A DNA stretch of 64,000 nucleotides from Pseudomonas vranovensis DSM 16006 (GTDB taxonomy: Bacteria; Pseudomonadota; Gammaproteobacteria; Pseudomonadales; Pseudomonadaceae), in contig NZ_KE384456.1 of NCBI RefSeq assembly GCF_000425805.1, forward strand, positions 62,001 to 126,000. The letters run 5' to 3'. Shown one piece after another: positions 18,249 to 27,101 of this stretch. The position numbers were made by a program, and so were the translations under genes. The notes beneath the pieces are model-generated. The model saw only the letters and a list, made by a program, of their open reading frames with translations, searched no databases and was not told where the DNA came from. Numbering within the stretch: position 1 is the first letter of the stretch; the number at the start of each line of letters is the position of its first letter.

Positions 18249-18293
18249 CTGCTGTAGTTGGGTAAACTGCTTTTTTTCGCCTGCTTTCGCCTC

Positions 18294-18794
18294 ATGACCG
18301 CGCTCAAATACCTGCAAGCCTATCCCCCCGCCCTGCAAGATCAGGTCCGACAATTGATCGCCAGCAATCGCCTGGGGGATTACCTGCAGCAACGCTACCC
18401 GGAGCGTCATGCCGTGCAGAGCGACAAGGCACTGTACAGTTACGCCCAAGGGCTGAAGCAGGAGTACCTGCGCAACGCCCCCAACCTGGACAAGGTCCTG
18501 TTCGACAATCGCCTGGACTTGACCCACCGGGCGCTGGGGCTGCATACGGCGGTGTCCCGAGTGCAAGGGGGCAAGCTCAAGGCAAAGAAGGAAATCCGCA
18601 TTGCCTCTTTGTTCAAGGAGGCGGCGCCGCAATTTCTGAAGATGATCGTGGTGCATGAACTGGCCCACTTGAAGGAAAGCGATCACAACAAGGCGTTTTA
18701 TCAACTCTGTGAACACATGCTGCCGGGCTACCATCAACTGGAGTTCGACTTGCGTGTCTACCTGACCTACCGCGAGCTGCCTGGCAACGGGTAA
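18294..18794 (+). CDS. YgjP-like (DUF45) zinc metallopeptidase-type protein
   Basis: A 166-residue cytosolic protein of the YgjP/DUF45 group. The zinc-binding motif HELAHLKESDH (HExxHxxxxxH) is intact near residues 119-129 and is followed by FYQLCEHMLPGY. Family members are predicted metalloproteases, also annotated as metal-dependent hydrolases; no substrate is established. The ATG at 18294 is chosen over an in-frame start at 18258, whose 12 extra residues lie right after the cfcR stop and have no good ribosome site. The next gene starts 17 bases downstream. Confidence 0.8.
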   Translation: MTALKYLQAYPPALQDQVRQLIASNRLGDYLQQRYPERHAVQSDKALYSYAQGLKQEYLRNAPNLDKVLFDNRLDLTHRALGLHTAVSRVQGGKLKAKKEIRIASLFKEAAPQFLKMIVVHELAHLKESDHNKAFYQLCEHMLPGYHQLEFDLRVYLTYRELPGNG

Positions 18795-18811
18795 GCCGCA
18801 AGGACCTGCCA

Positions 18812-19108
18812 ATGGACGTGAGCAAGACCAAGACCAGCTTCTACCGCCGCCTGTACGTCGCCTGGCTGATCGACAGCCAGACGGCCAGCAGCGTGCCTGC
18901 GTTGATGGAGGCAACCGGCATGCCCCGACGTACCGCCCAGGACACCATCGCCGCGCTGGCTGACCTGGATATTGTCTGTGAGTTCGAGCAGCAGGAAGGC
19001 GCGCGCAATCACGCCGGGCATTACCGGATTCGTGATTGGGGGGCGATCGACAAGCAGTGGATCATCCAGCACCTGCGGGGGATTCGCGAGGTGCTTGGGT
19101 ATCCTTGA
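18812..19108 (+). CDS. Small winged helix-turn-helix protein
   Basis: A 98-residue protein that looks like a single winged-helix DNA-binding domain. A helix-turn-helix is visible at about residues 28-50 (VPALMEATGMPRRTAQDTIAALADL), and a wing-like segment follows (VCEFEQQEGARNHAGHYRI). There is no effector domain. It is probably co-transcribed with the YgjP-like gene (17-base gap). The target is unknown. It ends 59 bases before the convergent elaA gene, with a degenerate REP between. Confidence 0.75.
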   Translation: MDVSKTKTSFYRRLYVAWLIDSQTASSVPALMEATGMPRRTAQDTIAALADLDIVCEFEQQEGARNHAGHYRIRDWGAIDKQWIIQHLRGIREVLGYP

Positions 19109-19113
19109 AGGCC

Positions 19114-19164
19114 CATCGAGGAGCAAGTTCGCGCCTGCTGCAGGAGCGGGCTTGCCCCGCGATG
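19114..19164. repeat. Degenerate REP inverted repeat
   Basis: The right arm (GGAGCGGGCTTGCCCCGCGATG) is canonical, whereas the left arm (CATCGAGGAGCAAGTTCGCG...) has several mismatches. It is located between convergent genes. Confidence 0.75.
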
Positions 19165-19167
19165 CGT

Positions 19168-19620
19168 TCAGCCGCGACGCATACCGATATGCGGTATGTC
19201 GTCTTCCAGGTACTCCTCACCCACCACCACAAAGCCATAACGCCCGTAGTAGTCTTGCAGGTGCGCCTGGGCAGACAGATACACCGGCACGCCCGGCCAG
19301 TGCTTTTCGGCCTGTTCGAGGGCCTCTTCCATCAGTTCATGCCCCAGCCCCCGGCCGCGTGCCGATGGCGCAGTCACCACGCGACCGATCACTACGTCAC
19401 CGCCCTGGGACTGTGGGTCGAGCAAGCGCAAGTAGCACTGCAGCGTGTCATTTTCCCAACCCATCAAGTGGCAGGTGTCGCCGTCCAGGTCCTGGCCATC
19501 GACGTCCTGGTAGGCGCACTTCTGCTCTACAACGAAGACTTGGGTGCGTAGTTGCAGAATGGCATAGAGTTGTTCCTTGCCAAGGTCGCTGTGATGTTTG
19601 CAGATCCAGTCGATGGACAT
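19168..19620 (-). CDS. elaA: ElaA-type GNAT N-acetyltransferase
   Basis: A 150-residue single-domain GNAT protein. The acetyl-CoA pyrophosphate-binding motif A appears as VTAPSARGRGLGHELMEEAL (about residues 83-102), and the N-terminal RTQVFVVEQKCAYQDVDGQDLD stretch is diagnostic of the ElaA subgroup. It should transfer an acetyl group to an amine; the physiological substrate is unknown. The gene stands alone between two convergent or divergent neighbours. Confidence 0.87.
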   Translation of the reverse strand: MSIDWICKHHSDLGKEQLYAILQLRTQVFVVEQKCAYQDVDGQDLDGDTCHLMGWENDTLQCYLRLLDPQSQGGDVVIGRVVTAPSARGRGLGHELMEEALEQAEKHWPGVPVYLSAQAHLQDYYGRYGFVVVGEEYLEDDIPHIGMRRG

Positions 19621-19860
19621 AAGTAGCTCTCAAGCAGTTGATTGCCTTGATCATGGCAGATGAAAGGAGCAACGACGAGGCTCAAAGTGCGCGACCCCGA
19701 CTCAAGGTGTGACGCAGCTCAAAATAGAGGCAGATTGATATCATTGCGCGCTGCGCCAGGTTTCATCTTTGTGTAACCTGCGCACACTTGCGGACACCGG
19801 AAACGCTCAAGCAGTTGCTATCAACGGCGTGTAACGACACGCCTGCTAAGGGATTTGAGC

Positions 19861-20598
19861 ATGCCTACACTGCTTCGAGCCTTGGGTTTTCTGGGGTTGC
19901 TGCTGGCGTTCAATGCCGCGCATGCGGAAAAACTACGTCTGGTCGCAGACAGTTGGCCCCCTTTCACCGATGCCAGCAAACCCGGTGGGGGCCTGGCTAC
20001 GGTGATTGTCACCACCGCCTTGCAGCGTGCAGGCTATGACAGTGAGTTCGAGCAGGTGCCCTGGGCGCGGGCGCTGCTTGGAATAGGTGAGGGACGATAC
20101 GACGTACTGATCAACGCCTGGCTCAATGAAAGCCGCACCCACATCGGACAGTTCTCCGCCAGCTACCTGACCAACCATGTTCGCGTGCTCAAGCAGAAGG
20201 GCGATGACTTTCGCTTCAACGTCTTGAGCGACCTCTATCCCTATCCCATCGCCATTGTCCGCGACTATGCGTACTCGCCCGAGTTCGATGCCGACAGCCA
20301 GTTGCAGAAGATACCGGTACGCAATTTTTCAGTGGCGGTACGCATGCTGGCTGCAGGCAGGGTGGGACTGACTCTTGAAGACGAGTACGTCGCCCGCTAC
20401 TTTCTGCAGCGTGAATCTCGCTGGGTTCGTGATAGTGTCGAGCTCGTCGACAAGCCTTTGGCCGAGAATACCCTGCATATTCTGGTCAGCCTCAAGACCC
20501 CGGGCCATGAAAAGATCGTCGCCGACTTCAATCGCGCCATCGCCCAGATGAAGGCCGATGGCAGCTACGCACGCTTGCTTGAGTATCATGGCTTCTGA
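19861..20598 (+). CDS. Periplasmic solute-binding protein (SBP family 3-like)
   Basis: A 245-residue protein with a signal peptide (residues 1-22, ending AAHA). The mature domain resembles amino-acid-binding proteins (KLRLVADSWPPFTD..., YDVLINAWLNESR). No permease or ATPase gene is next to it, so it may be an orphan binding protein. The ATG at 19861 has AAGGGA 8 bases upstream, whereas the in-frame TTG at 19855 overlaps that site. A 7-bp hairpin (GGCGTGT/ACACGCC, 19826-19843) precedes the ribosome site. Its stop codon abuts the stop of the convergent yccS gene with no spacer. Confidence 0.82.
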   Translation: MPTLLRALGFLGLLLAFNAAHAEKLRLVADSWPPFTDASKPGGGLATVIVTTALQRAGYDSEFEQVPWARALLGIGEGRYDVLINAWLNESRTHIGQFSASYLTNHVRVLKQKGDDFRFNVLSDLYPYPIAIVRDYAYSPEFDADSQLQKIPVRNFSVAVRMLAAGRVGLTLEDEYVARYFLQRESRWVRDSVELVDKPLAENTLHILVSLKTPGHEKIVADFNRAIAQMKADGSYARLLEYHGF

Positions 20599-22779
20599 TC
20601 AGGCCTCGGCATCCTTGATCAAATGGGCGGCGAGGGTGCGCAAGGGGCCCAGCTGGCGACAGATCAGGGCCAGTTGCGTCTGCACCAGGCGCTGGTTTTC
20701 CTCCATATCCTCGGGCATCTGCTCGAGCGCATTGGCCAGGGCTTCTTCGTCATCACTGTGGATGGCCACCGGCAACTTGCTGGCCAGGCCTTCGGCAATT
20801 TCGTCCAGGCTCTTGGCCAGGCTGGCACCAGCACCATCGATCAACTGCTCGTGAACGTCGGCCGGCAAGGTGGTTTCACGGTGCGCGCCCAGGCCCGAGA
20901 GATAGCTGAGCAAGGTGTGCGAGAGCACCAGGAAGCGAAAGCCGACATCCGCTTCCTTACGAAAATGCCCCGGCTCCATGAGCATGTTGGCCAGGGTGGT
21001 CGACAGCGCGGCATCGGCGTTGTGGGCGTTGCGCCGAGCCAAGCGGTAGGCCAGGTCATCACGCTTGCCCTGGGCGTACTGCTGCATGATCTGGCGCAGG
21101 TAGGTGCTGTTGCAGCTCAAGGTGTTGGCCAGCACCTTGTTCAGGCGCCGGCCCTGCCAGTCGGGCAGGAACAGGAACACCGCCAGGATTGCGATCAGGC
21201 TGCCCACCAGGGTATCGAACAGGCGCGGCAGGAACAGCCCGTAGCCGTCGCCAATCTGGTTGAAGCAGAACAGCACCATCAGGGTAATTGCTGCCGTGGC
21301 CAAGGTGTAGCGAGTGGTGCGGTTGACGAAGAACACCACCCCGGCTGCCACCGCGAACAGTGACTGGATGATCGGGCTCGGGAACAGGTCGAACAGCGCC
21401 CAGCCGACCGTCAGGCCGATGCCGGTACCGATGATCCGCTGCACCAGCTTGCGCCGCGTCGCACCGTAGTTGGGCTGGCAGACGAAAAGGGTGGTGAGGA
21501 TGATCCAGTAGCCCTGGGTGGGGTGGATCAGGTGCACCATGCCATAGCCGATCGACAATGCCAGGGGCAGGCGCAGGGCATGGCGAAACAGCAAGGAGGT
21601 CGGTGTCATCTGCTGGCGCAGACGGTTCCAGACATCCGCCAGGCTGTGCGGTGAACGGTCGAGCAGGCTGCTGTCGCTGGCGTCGGCGAGGTTGTCCGGA
21701 TTGCTCGCATCGCTGAGCAGACGATCCAGGGTTGTCAGGTTGGCGGCCAGGGCGCGCAGCGAACGCAGCAGCCCGCGCCAGGCCGGGTTGCTCTGGATGC
21801 GCAGGTGTTCCAGGGACGCATTGAGGTCTTCCAGCGCCTGGGCAAAGCCGGTGTCGTAGATGAACGGCTGGCGTAGCTGGATCGACTCGGACAACTGCTG
21901 GCAGGCCACACCTTGTTGGCGTAGCAGGCGCTGGCAGCGGAACAGCACATCACTGTGGAAGAAGGCTTCGGTCAGGGCGTTGTAGGGGTAGTGCGAGGAG
22001 CTGGCGCGTTCGTGGATGTCCTGGGCCAGGAAGTACAGCTTCAGGTAGCGGCTGACCTTGGAGCCCGGGCGGCCGTTGCCGACCCGGTGCAGGATGATCT
22101 CCTTGGCGGCGTTGAGTGCGGCCACGACCCGACCGTTTTGCTGGGCCAGCTCCAGGCGCCGGGCCTCGACGTCCAGTTGGCGGATCGGTTCGAACAGCGT
22201 GGCCTTGAGCTTGAGGTAGCGCCCCAGCTCGCGAAACAACCGCGCCAGGCTCTGCTGCACCGGCTGGTTGGAGAACAGCGCCTGCCACAGCACCGACAGC
22301 AATCCGTACCAGGCGGCGCCGGCCACCAGCAGCAGCGGCTCGTGCCAGAAATCGGTGACTTCGCCACCACGCTGGTCGACGCCGATCATGGTGTAGACAG
22401 AGAGAATCAGCGTGGCCGAGGCGATCGCGCCATAGCGTTCACCCAGTGCGCCGAGCATGGTCAGGGCAAAACTGGCCAGGGCCAGGGCGCAGACGAAAAT
22501 GATCGGATACGGGAACAGCAGCTCCACCGACAACGCCGCGACGGTAAAGCACACCAGGGTCACGGCCAGGGCATTGAGGCGTCCTTGCCAACTGTCGTCG
22601 GTCTCGGCCAGGGCGCTGGCGATAATGCCCAGGAACAGCGGAATCAGCAGGCTCATCTCGTCCTGGTACCAGCACAGCAACATGCTGCCGGTGAGGGCGA
22701 TCAGAACACGGATGGCATAGCTGAATTTGTCCAGGGCCCAGAGGCGGCGCAACGATTGGCTGAGCGAGGAGGATGACAT
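20599..22779 (-). CDS. yccS: YccS-like FUSC-family inner-membrane protein
   Basis: A 726-residue membrane protein with two hydrophobic blocks (about residues 20-165 and 395-530) separated and followed by long soluble helical regions, the YccS/YhfK architecture related to aromatic-acid efflux (FUSC) proteins. The segment HPTQGYWIILTTLFVCQPNYGATRRKL is the conserved second-block motif. The N-terminal SLRRLWALDKFSYAIRVLIAL also matches YccS. It probably exports small aromatic or toxic compounds, but no substrate is known. It ends flush against the convergent solute-binding gene. Confidence 0.85.
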   Translation of the reverse strand: MSSSSLSQSLRRLWALDKFSYAIRVLIALTGSMLLCWYQDEMSLLIPLFLGIIASALAETDDSWQGRLNALAVTLVCFTVAALSVELLFPYPIIFVCALALASFALTMLGALGERYGAIASATLILSVYTMIGVDQRGGEVTDFWHEPLLLVAGAAWYGLLSVLWQALFSNQPVQQSLARLFRELGRYLKLKATLFEPIRQLDVEARRLELAQQNGRVVAALNAAKEIILHRVGNGRPGSKVSRYLKLYFLAQDIHERASSSHYPYNALTEAFFHSDVLFRCQRLLRQQGVACQQLSESIQLRQPFIYDTGFAQALEDLNASLEHLRIQSNPAWRGLLRSLRALAANLTTLDRLLSDASNPDNLADASDSSLLDRSPHSLADVWNRLRQQMTPTSLLFRHALRLPLALSIGYGMVHLIHPTQGYWIILTTLFVCQPNYGATRRKLVQRIIGTGIGLTVGWALFDLFPSPIIQSLFAVAAGVVFFVNRTTRYTLATAAITLMVLFCFNQIGDGYGLFLPRLFDTLVGSLIAILAVFLFLPDWQGRRLNKVLANTLSCNSTYLRQIMQQYAQGKRDDLAYRLARRNAHNADAALSTTLANMLMEPGHFRKEADVGFRFLVLSHTLLSYLSGLGAHRETTLPADVHEQLIDGAGASLAKSLDEIAEGLASKLPVAIHSDDEEALANALEQMPEDMEENQRLVQTQLALICRQLGPLRTLAAHLIKDAEA

Positions 22780-22897
22780 GTCGGGTCGGCAGGCCTTGAG
22801 CGATGATCGAAATTGAGCCAGTCAGATGGCAGTGGTGTTGCCACCGTCACCTGACCAGCAAAATTTGTTCCTTGATGCGCTGATTCTACCGCGAAGG

Positions 22898-24079
22898 TTA
22901 GACGAACTGCGCAGCCGCGTACGCCGAGGCCCAGGCCCACTGGAAGTTGAAGCCGCCGAGGTGACCGCTGACATCGAGCACTTCGCCGATAAAGTACAGG
23001 CCCGGACTTTTCAGCGACTCCATGGTCTTGGATGACACTTCGCGGGTATCGACGCCACCCAGGGTCACCTCGGCAGTGCGGTAGCCCTCGGTGCCGGCCG
23101 GCACCACCTGCCAGGCCGCCAGCTTGTCGCTGACCTGGGCGAGCTCCGCCGGGGTGTATTGCTTCATCGGCTTGGAGACGAACCAGTGCTCGGCGAGCAA
23201 GTTGGCCATCTTCTTGGTAAAGATTTCGCCAAGCAGGGTCTTGAGCTCGGTATTGGGTCGCTCGCTCTGTTGCTGTTGCAGCCAGCTCAGCGCGTCGTGC
23301 TCGGGTAGCAGGTTGATCTCGACGCTGTCACCGGTTTCCCAGAACGAGGAGATCTGCAGGATCGCCGGCCCGCTCAGCCCGCGGTGGGTGAACAGCAGGT
23401 TTTCACGGAAGCTGGTGCCATTGCAGCTGGTCACGCAGTCCACCGAGGTGCCGGACAGCTCGGTGCAGATCGCCTTGAGCTGCGGCTCGGTGATGGTGAA
23501 GGGCACAAGGCCGGCGCGGGTAGGCAGCAGGCTATGGCCGAACTGGCGGGCGACCTGATAGCCGAAACCGGTAGCGCCCAGGGTCGGGATCGACAACCCG
23601 CCGGTGGCGATCACCAGCGATTGGCACTGGAACTGACCGGCGCTGGTTTCGAGCAGGTAGCCGCCGTCGACCTTCTCGACCTGGTCGATGCGAGTGTCCA
23701 TGCGCAGTTCGGCGCCGGCATTGCTGCATTCGGCCAGGAGCATGTCGAGGATGTCGCTGGATTTGTTATCGCAGAACAGTTGGCCGAGCTTCTTCTCGTG
23801 ATAGGGCACGGCGTGCTTGCCGACCATCTCGATGAAGTCCCATTGGGTGTAGCGGGCCAGGGCCGACTTGCAGAAGTGCGGGTTCTGCGAGAGGAAGTTG
23901 GCAGGTTCGGTGTACATGTTGGTGAAGTTGCAGCGGCCACCGCCGGACATCAGGATCTTCTTGCCTGGCTTGTTGGCGTGGTCGAGCAGCAGCACCTGGC
24001 GGCCGTGGCGGGCGGCAGTCAGGGCACACATCAGGCCGGCGGCGCCTGCGCCAATGATGATTACTTCGGTGGAACGCAC
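22898..24079 (-). CDS. YhiN/HI0933-family FAD-dependent oxidoreductase
   Basis: A 393-residue flavoprotein. The FAD-binding motif IIIGAGAAGLMCALTAARHG is at residues 7-26, the family hallmark KKILMSGGGRCNFTN near residue 40, then ATGGLSIPTLGATGFGYQVA, and the C-terminal GLYFIGEVLDVSGHLGGFNFQWAWASA that closes the FAD site. The start is a GTG at 24079 with AGGAA 7 bases upstream. Biochemical function is unknown; related proteins are annotated as aminoacetone oxidase-like. A perfect REP hairpin separates it from dbpA. Confidence 0.87.
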   Translation of the reverse strand: MRSTEVIIIGAGAAGLMCALTAARHGRQVLLLDHANKPGKKILMSGGGRCNFTNMYTEPANFLSQNPHFCKSALARYTQWDFIEMVGKHAVPYHEKKLGQLFCDNKSSDILDMLLAECSNAGAELRMDTRIDQVEKVDGGYLLETSAGQFQCQSLVIATGGLSIPTLGATGFGYQVARQFGHSLLPTRAGLVPFTITEPQLKAICTELSGTSVDCVTSCNGTSFRENLLFTHRGLSGPAILQISSFWETGDSVEINLLPEHDALSWLQQQQSERPNTELKTLLGEIFTKKMANLLAEHWFVSKPMKQYTPAELAQVSDKLAAWQVVPAGTEGYRTAEVTLGGVDTREVSSKTMESLKSPGLYFIGEVLDVSGHLGGFNFQWAWASAYAAAQFV

Positions 24080-24111
24080 TGCTGATTCCTCAAGAATTTT
24101 GGGTGAAGCGA

Positions 24112-24149
24112 TCGCGGGGCAAGTCGAGATGTCTCGACTTGCCCCGCGA
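24112..24149. repeat. REP-type hairpin, perfect 18-bp inverted repeat
   Basis: TCGCGGGGCAAGTCGAGA (24112-24129), loop TG, exact complement at 24132-24149. Same TG loop and same head as the short form at 419-448, with a longer stem. Confidence 0.85.
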
Positions 24150-24158
24150 CGAAGGTTT

Positions 24159-25544
24159 TCAAACGATCCGCACCCGCAGCGAACGGCCCTTGATCTTGCC
24201 GCTGTTCAGGCGCGCCAGCGCCTGCTTGGCCACCGTACGTTCCACCGCCACAAAGGCCTGGAAGTCAAAAATCGCGATCTTGCCAACCTGGGTACCCGGC
24301 AAGCCGGCGTCACCGGTCAGGGCACCGAGGATATCGCCCGGACGCAGCTTGTCTTTACGGCCGGCGGCAATGCACAGGGTGCTCATGGTCGGCAGCAGCG
24401 GAGCGCCGCCCTGGGCCTTGAGGCTGTCGAGTTGTTCCCAGCGCAGCGGCGCTTTCTGCATCGCTTCGATGGCCTGGGCGCGATGGCCTTCGGCTGGGGC
24501 GACGAGGCTGACGGCCAGGCCTTTTTCACCGGCGCGGCCGGTACGGCCTACACGGTGTACGTGGATCTCGGCGTCGCGGGCCAGCTCGACGTTGATGACC
24601 ATGTCCAGGGCATCGATGTCCAGGCCGCGGGCGGCGACGTCAGTGGCTACCAGTACCGACAGGCTGCGGTTGGCGAAAAGGGTCAGGACCTGGTCACGGT
24701 CGCGCTGCTCCAGGTCGCCATGCAGGGCCTGGGCCGAGATGCCCTTGGCCTGCAGGTGCTCGACCAGCTCCTGGCACTGCTGCTTGGTGAAGCAGAACGC
24801 CACGCAGGACTGCGGGCGGAAGTGCCCCAGCACTTTGCTCACTGCTTCCATGCGCTGCTCGGGGGCGATTTCGTAGAAACGCTGTTCGATCTGGCTGTCG
24901 GCGTGCAGGGCTTCGACCTTCACGGTCTGCGGGTCGCGCATGAAGCTCGAGGCCAGTTGCTTGATACCGGACGGATAAGTGGCCGAGAACAGCAGGGTCT
25001 GACGGCGCTTGGGGGTTTGCCCGATGATGTCGGCGATGGCGTCGTAGAAGCCCATGTCGAGCATGCGGTCGGCTTCGTCGAGAATCAGCGTGTTGAGGCC
25101 ATCGAGCACCAGGGTGCCCTTGCTCAGGTGTTGCTGCACGCGGCCCGGGGTGCCGACGATGATGTGCGCACCGTGCTCCAGCGAGGCGATCTGCGGGCCC
25201 AGCGAAACGCCGCCGCACAGGGTCAGGATCTTGATGTTGTCTTCGGCGCGGGCCAGGCGGCGCAGCTCCTTGGCGACCTGGTCGGCCAGCTCGCGCGTGG
25301 GGCACAGCACCAGGGCCTGGCAGCCGAAGTAGCGCGGGTTGATCGGGTTGAGCAGGCCGATGCCAAAGGCGGCGGTCTTGCCGCTACCGGTCTTGGCCTG
25401 GGCGATCAGGTCCATGCCCTTGAGGATTACCGGCAGGCTCTGGGCCTGGATCGGGGTCATCTGGGCGTAGCCGAGGGCGTCCAGGTTGGCCAGCATGGCG
25501 GCGGACAGCGGCAAAGTGGCGAAGGCGGTGGCAATGGTGGTCAC
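24159..25544 (-). CDS. dbpA: ATP-dependent RNA helicase DbpA
   Basis: A 461-residue DEAD-box helicase. In order: Q motif (TPIQAQSLP), Walker A AKTGSGKT, PTRELA, TPGR, DEAD, SAT, then domain 2 with VATDVAARGLDI and HRVGRTGRAG. The C-terminal domain (about residues 390-461, ending GRSLRVRIV) matches the DbpA RNA-binding domain, which recognises hairpin 92 of 23S rRNA in large-subunit assembly. GTG at 25544 gives the usual N-terminus TTIATAF; the upstream TTG would add five residues of no family similarity. Confidence 0.93.
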   Translation of the reverse strand: MTTIATAFATLPLSAAMLANLDALGYAQMTPIQAQSLPVILKGMDLIAQAKTGSGKTAAFGIGLLNPINPRYFGCQALVLCPTRELADQVAKELRRLARAEDNIKILTLCGGVSLGPQIASLEHGAHIIVGTPGRVQQHLSKGTLVLDGLNTLILDEADRMLDMGFYDAIADIIGQTPKRRQTLLFSATYPSGIKQLASSFMRDPQTVKVEALHADSQIEQRFYEIAPEQRMEAVSKVLGHFRPQSCVAFCFTKQQCQELVEHLQAKGISAQALHGDLEQRDRDQVLTLFANRSLSVLVATDVAARGLDIDALDMVINVELARDAEIHVHRVGRTGRAGEKGLAVSLVAPAEGHRAQAIEAMQKAPLRWEQLDSLKAQGGAPLLPTMSTLCIAAGRKDKLRPGDILGALTGDAGLPGTQVGKIAIFDFQAFVAVERTVAKQALARLNSGKIKGRSLRVRIV

Positions 25545-25601
25545 GAGGCGGGCCTGCAAAACAAAATGTCGCGCAGTGTACCAGCCTCATGGCCTTTCGC
25601 C

Positions 25602-27029
25602 CTAAGGCTCGATCTCCGGTTCCGGACGAGGGGCACGCCTTCCGTCCGCCTTGGACAGTTGCATGAAGATTGCTGCTGCCAGCATGGCCATCAGGCCGAT
25701 GGTCAGGAAAGTGAGCTGGAAAGCGCCCAGTGTGCTGTCTACGCCCTCGGCACTGCCCGCGGCGCTGAAGCCTCCCAGCAGTGCGCCGGCGCAGGCGACA
25801 CCCAGGCTCAGAGACAACTGCGCCACCACCGACAGCAGGCTGTTGCCGCTGCTGGCGCTGGCATCGTCCAGGTCGATCAGGGTGACGGTGTTCATCGCCG
25901 TGAACTGCATGGAGTTGACCGCACCGAGCAAGCCCAACTGGAACAGCAGCAGCCCATAGGGCGTCTGCTCATCCACCAGGCCCAGGCTGGCCAGCAGCAG
26001 GCCGAGGAGCAGGGTATTGCCGGTGAGGATGGTTCGGTAGCCAAAGCGCTCGATCAGCGGGCGGGCGATGGATTTGGCCAGCATGGCCGCCGCCGCCAGG
26101 GGGATCATGCTCATCCCGGCCTGGGCCGGCGAATAGCCCAGGGCCACCTGCAGCAGCAATGGCACCAGGAATGGCAGGGCACCACTGCCCAGGCGGGCGA
26201 ACAGGTTGCCCAGGATGCCGACGGAGAAGGTCCGGGTGCGAAACAGCCGGGGCGAGAACAGCGGGTTGTCGATGCTGCCTGCGCGCAGCCAGTAGGCTGC
26301 CAGGCACGCCATGCCGGCAAACAGCAGCAGCATTACCCGCAGGTGCGGCAAGTGCAGTTCGCCCAGGCCCTCCATGGCGATCGTGATCAACACCATGGCC
26401 GCGCCGAACAGCACGAAACCGACGCCGTCGAAGCGCGTGCGCTCACTGCCGCGCAGGTCGGGGATGAAACGCCACACGGCATAGCAGCCTATGGCGCCGA
26501 CCGGCAGATTGAGCAGGAAGATCCAATGCCAGCTGAGAATCTCCACCAACCAGCCGCCCATGGTCGGGCCCAGCAAAGGACCGAGAAGGCCGGGAATGGT
26601 GATGAAGCTCATGATCCGCACCAGCTCCGAACGGGGGTAGGCGCGCAGCACCACCAGGCGCCCGACCGGCAGCATCAAGGCGCCGCCCAGGCCTTGGACT
26701 ACCCGCGCCGCCACCAGCATGCTCAGGGTTTCAGACAGGGCGCACAGCAGCGAGCCGAGGCTGAACAGCAGGATCGCACCGAAAAAGATCCGCTTGGTGC
26801 CGAAACGGTCGGCAATCCAGCCCGAGGCGGGGATTAGCAAGGCCACGGTGAGCATGTAGGCAATGATTACCGACTGCATGCGCAGCGGGTCTTCAGCCAA
26901 GTCCCTGGCCATGGCCGGCAGGGCGGTGTTGAGGATGGTGCCGTCCAGGGACTGCATGAAGAAGGCGATGGCTACCACCCACGGAATCCAGCGAGCGGTG
27001 ACGGGGTCGAGCGGGACACGGCTGGGCAT
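25602..27029 (-). CDS. mdtD: MFS multidrug transporter, DHA2 type (MdtD-like)
   Basis: A 475-residue exporter with 14 predicted membrane helices. Motifs include FFMQSLDGTILNTALPAMARDL in helix 1, the helix 2-3 loop GWIADRFGTKRIF, and motif C-like GPLLGPTMGGWL in helix 5, the drug-antiporter signature. It should expel small toxic compounds using the proton gradient. AAGGA lies 7 bases before the ATG. MdtD is the closest named type, but the substrate is not established, and no adaptor or regulator gene adjoins it. Confidence 0.85.
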   Translation of the reverse strand: MPSRVPLDPVTARWIPWVVAIAFFMQSLDGTILNTALPAMARDLAEDPLRMQSVIIAYMLTVALLIPASGWIADRFGTKRIFFGAILLFSLGSLLCALSETLSMLVAARVVQGLGGALMLPVGRLVVLRAYPRSELVRIMSFITIPGLLGPLLGPTMGGWLVEILSWHWIFLLNLPVGAIGCYAVWRFIPDLRGSERTRFDGVGFVLFGAAMVLITIAMEGLGELHLPHLRVMLLLFAGMACLAAYWLRAGSIDNPLFSPRLFRTRTFSVGILGNLFARLGSGALPFLVPLLLQVALGYSPAQAGMSMIPLAAAAMLAKSIARPLIERFGYRTILTGNTLLLGLLLASLGLVDEQTPYGLLLFQLGLLGAVNSMQFTAMNTVTLIDLDDASASSGNSLLSVVAQLSLSLGVACAGALLGGFSAAGSAEGVDSTLGAFQLTFLTIGLMAMLAAAIFMQLSKADGRRAPRPEPEIEP

Positions 27030-27049
27030 GGCTGATCCTTCAGGACTGT

Positions 27050-27098
27050 AGCGCGGGTCAAGACCACTCCTGCGCTCGGAGCGGGCTTGACCCGCGAT
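27050..27098. repeat. REP inverted repeat, diverged head (GCGGGTCAAG)
   Basis: GCGCGGGTCAAG at 27051-27062 pairs with CTTGACCCGCG near 27086-27096. Here the usual GGGGC is replaced by GGGTC on both arms, a compensated change showing that base pairing is maintained. Confidence 0.75.
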
Positions 27099-27101
27099 CT
27101 A

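Noticed and set aside
19826..19843. Riboswitch ahead of the solute-binding protein gene
   Set aside because: Only a simple 7-bp hairpin (GGCGTGT/ACACGCC) is visible, with no known aptamer core.
23868..26837. A 989-codon open frame across dbpA and the MFS gene
   Set aside because: It spans three well-supported minus-strand genes on the opposite strand, and its Gln/Ala/Gly-rich translation is typical of a GC-driven shadow.
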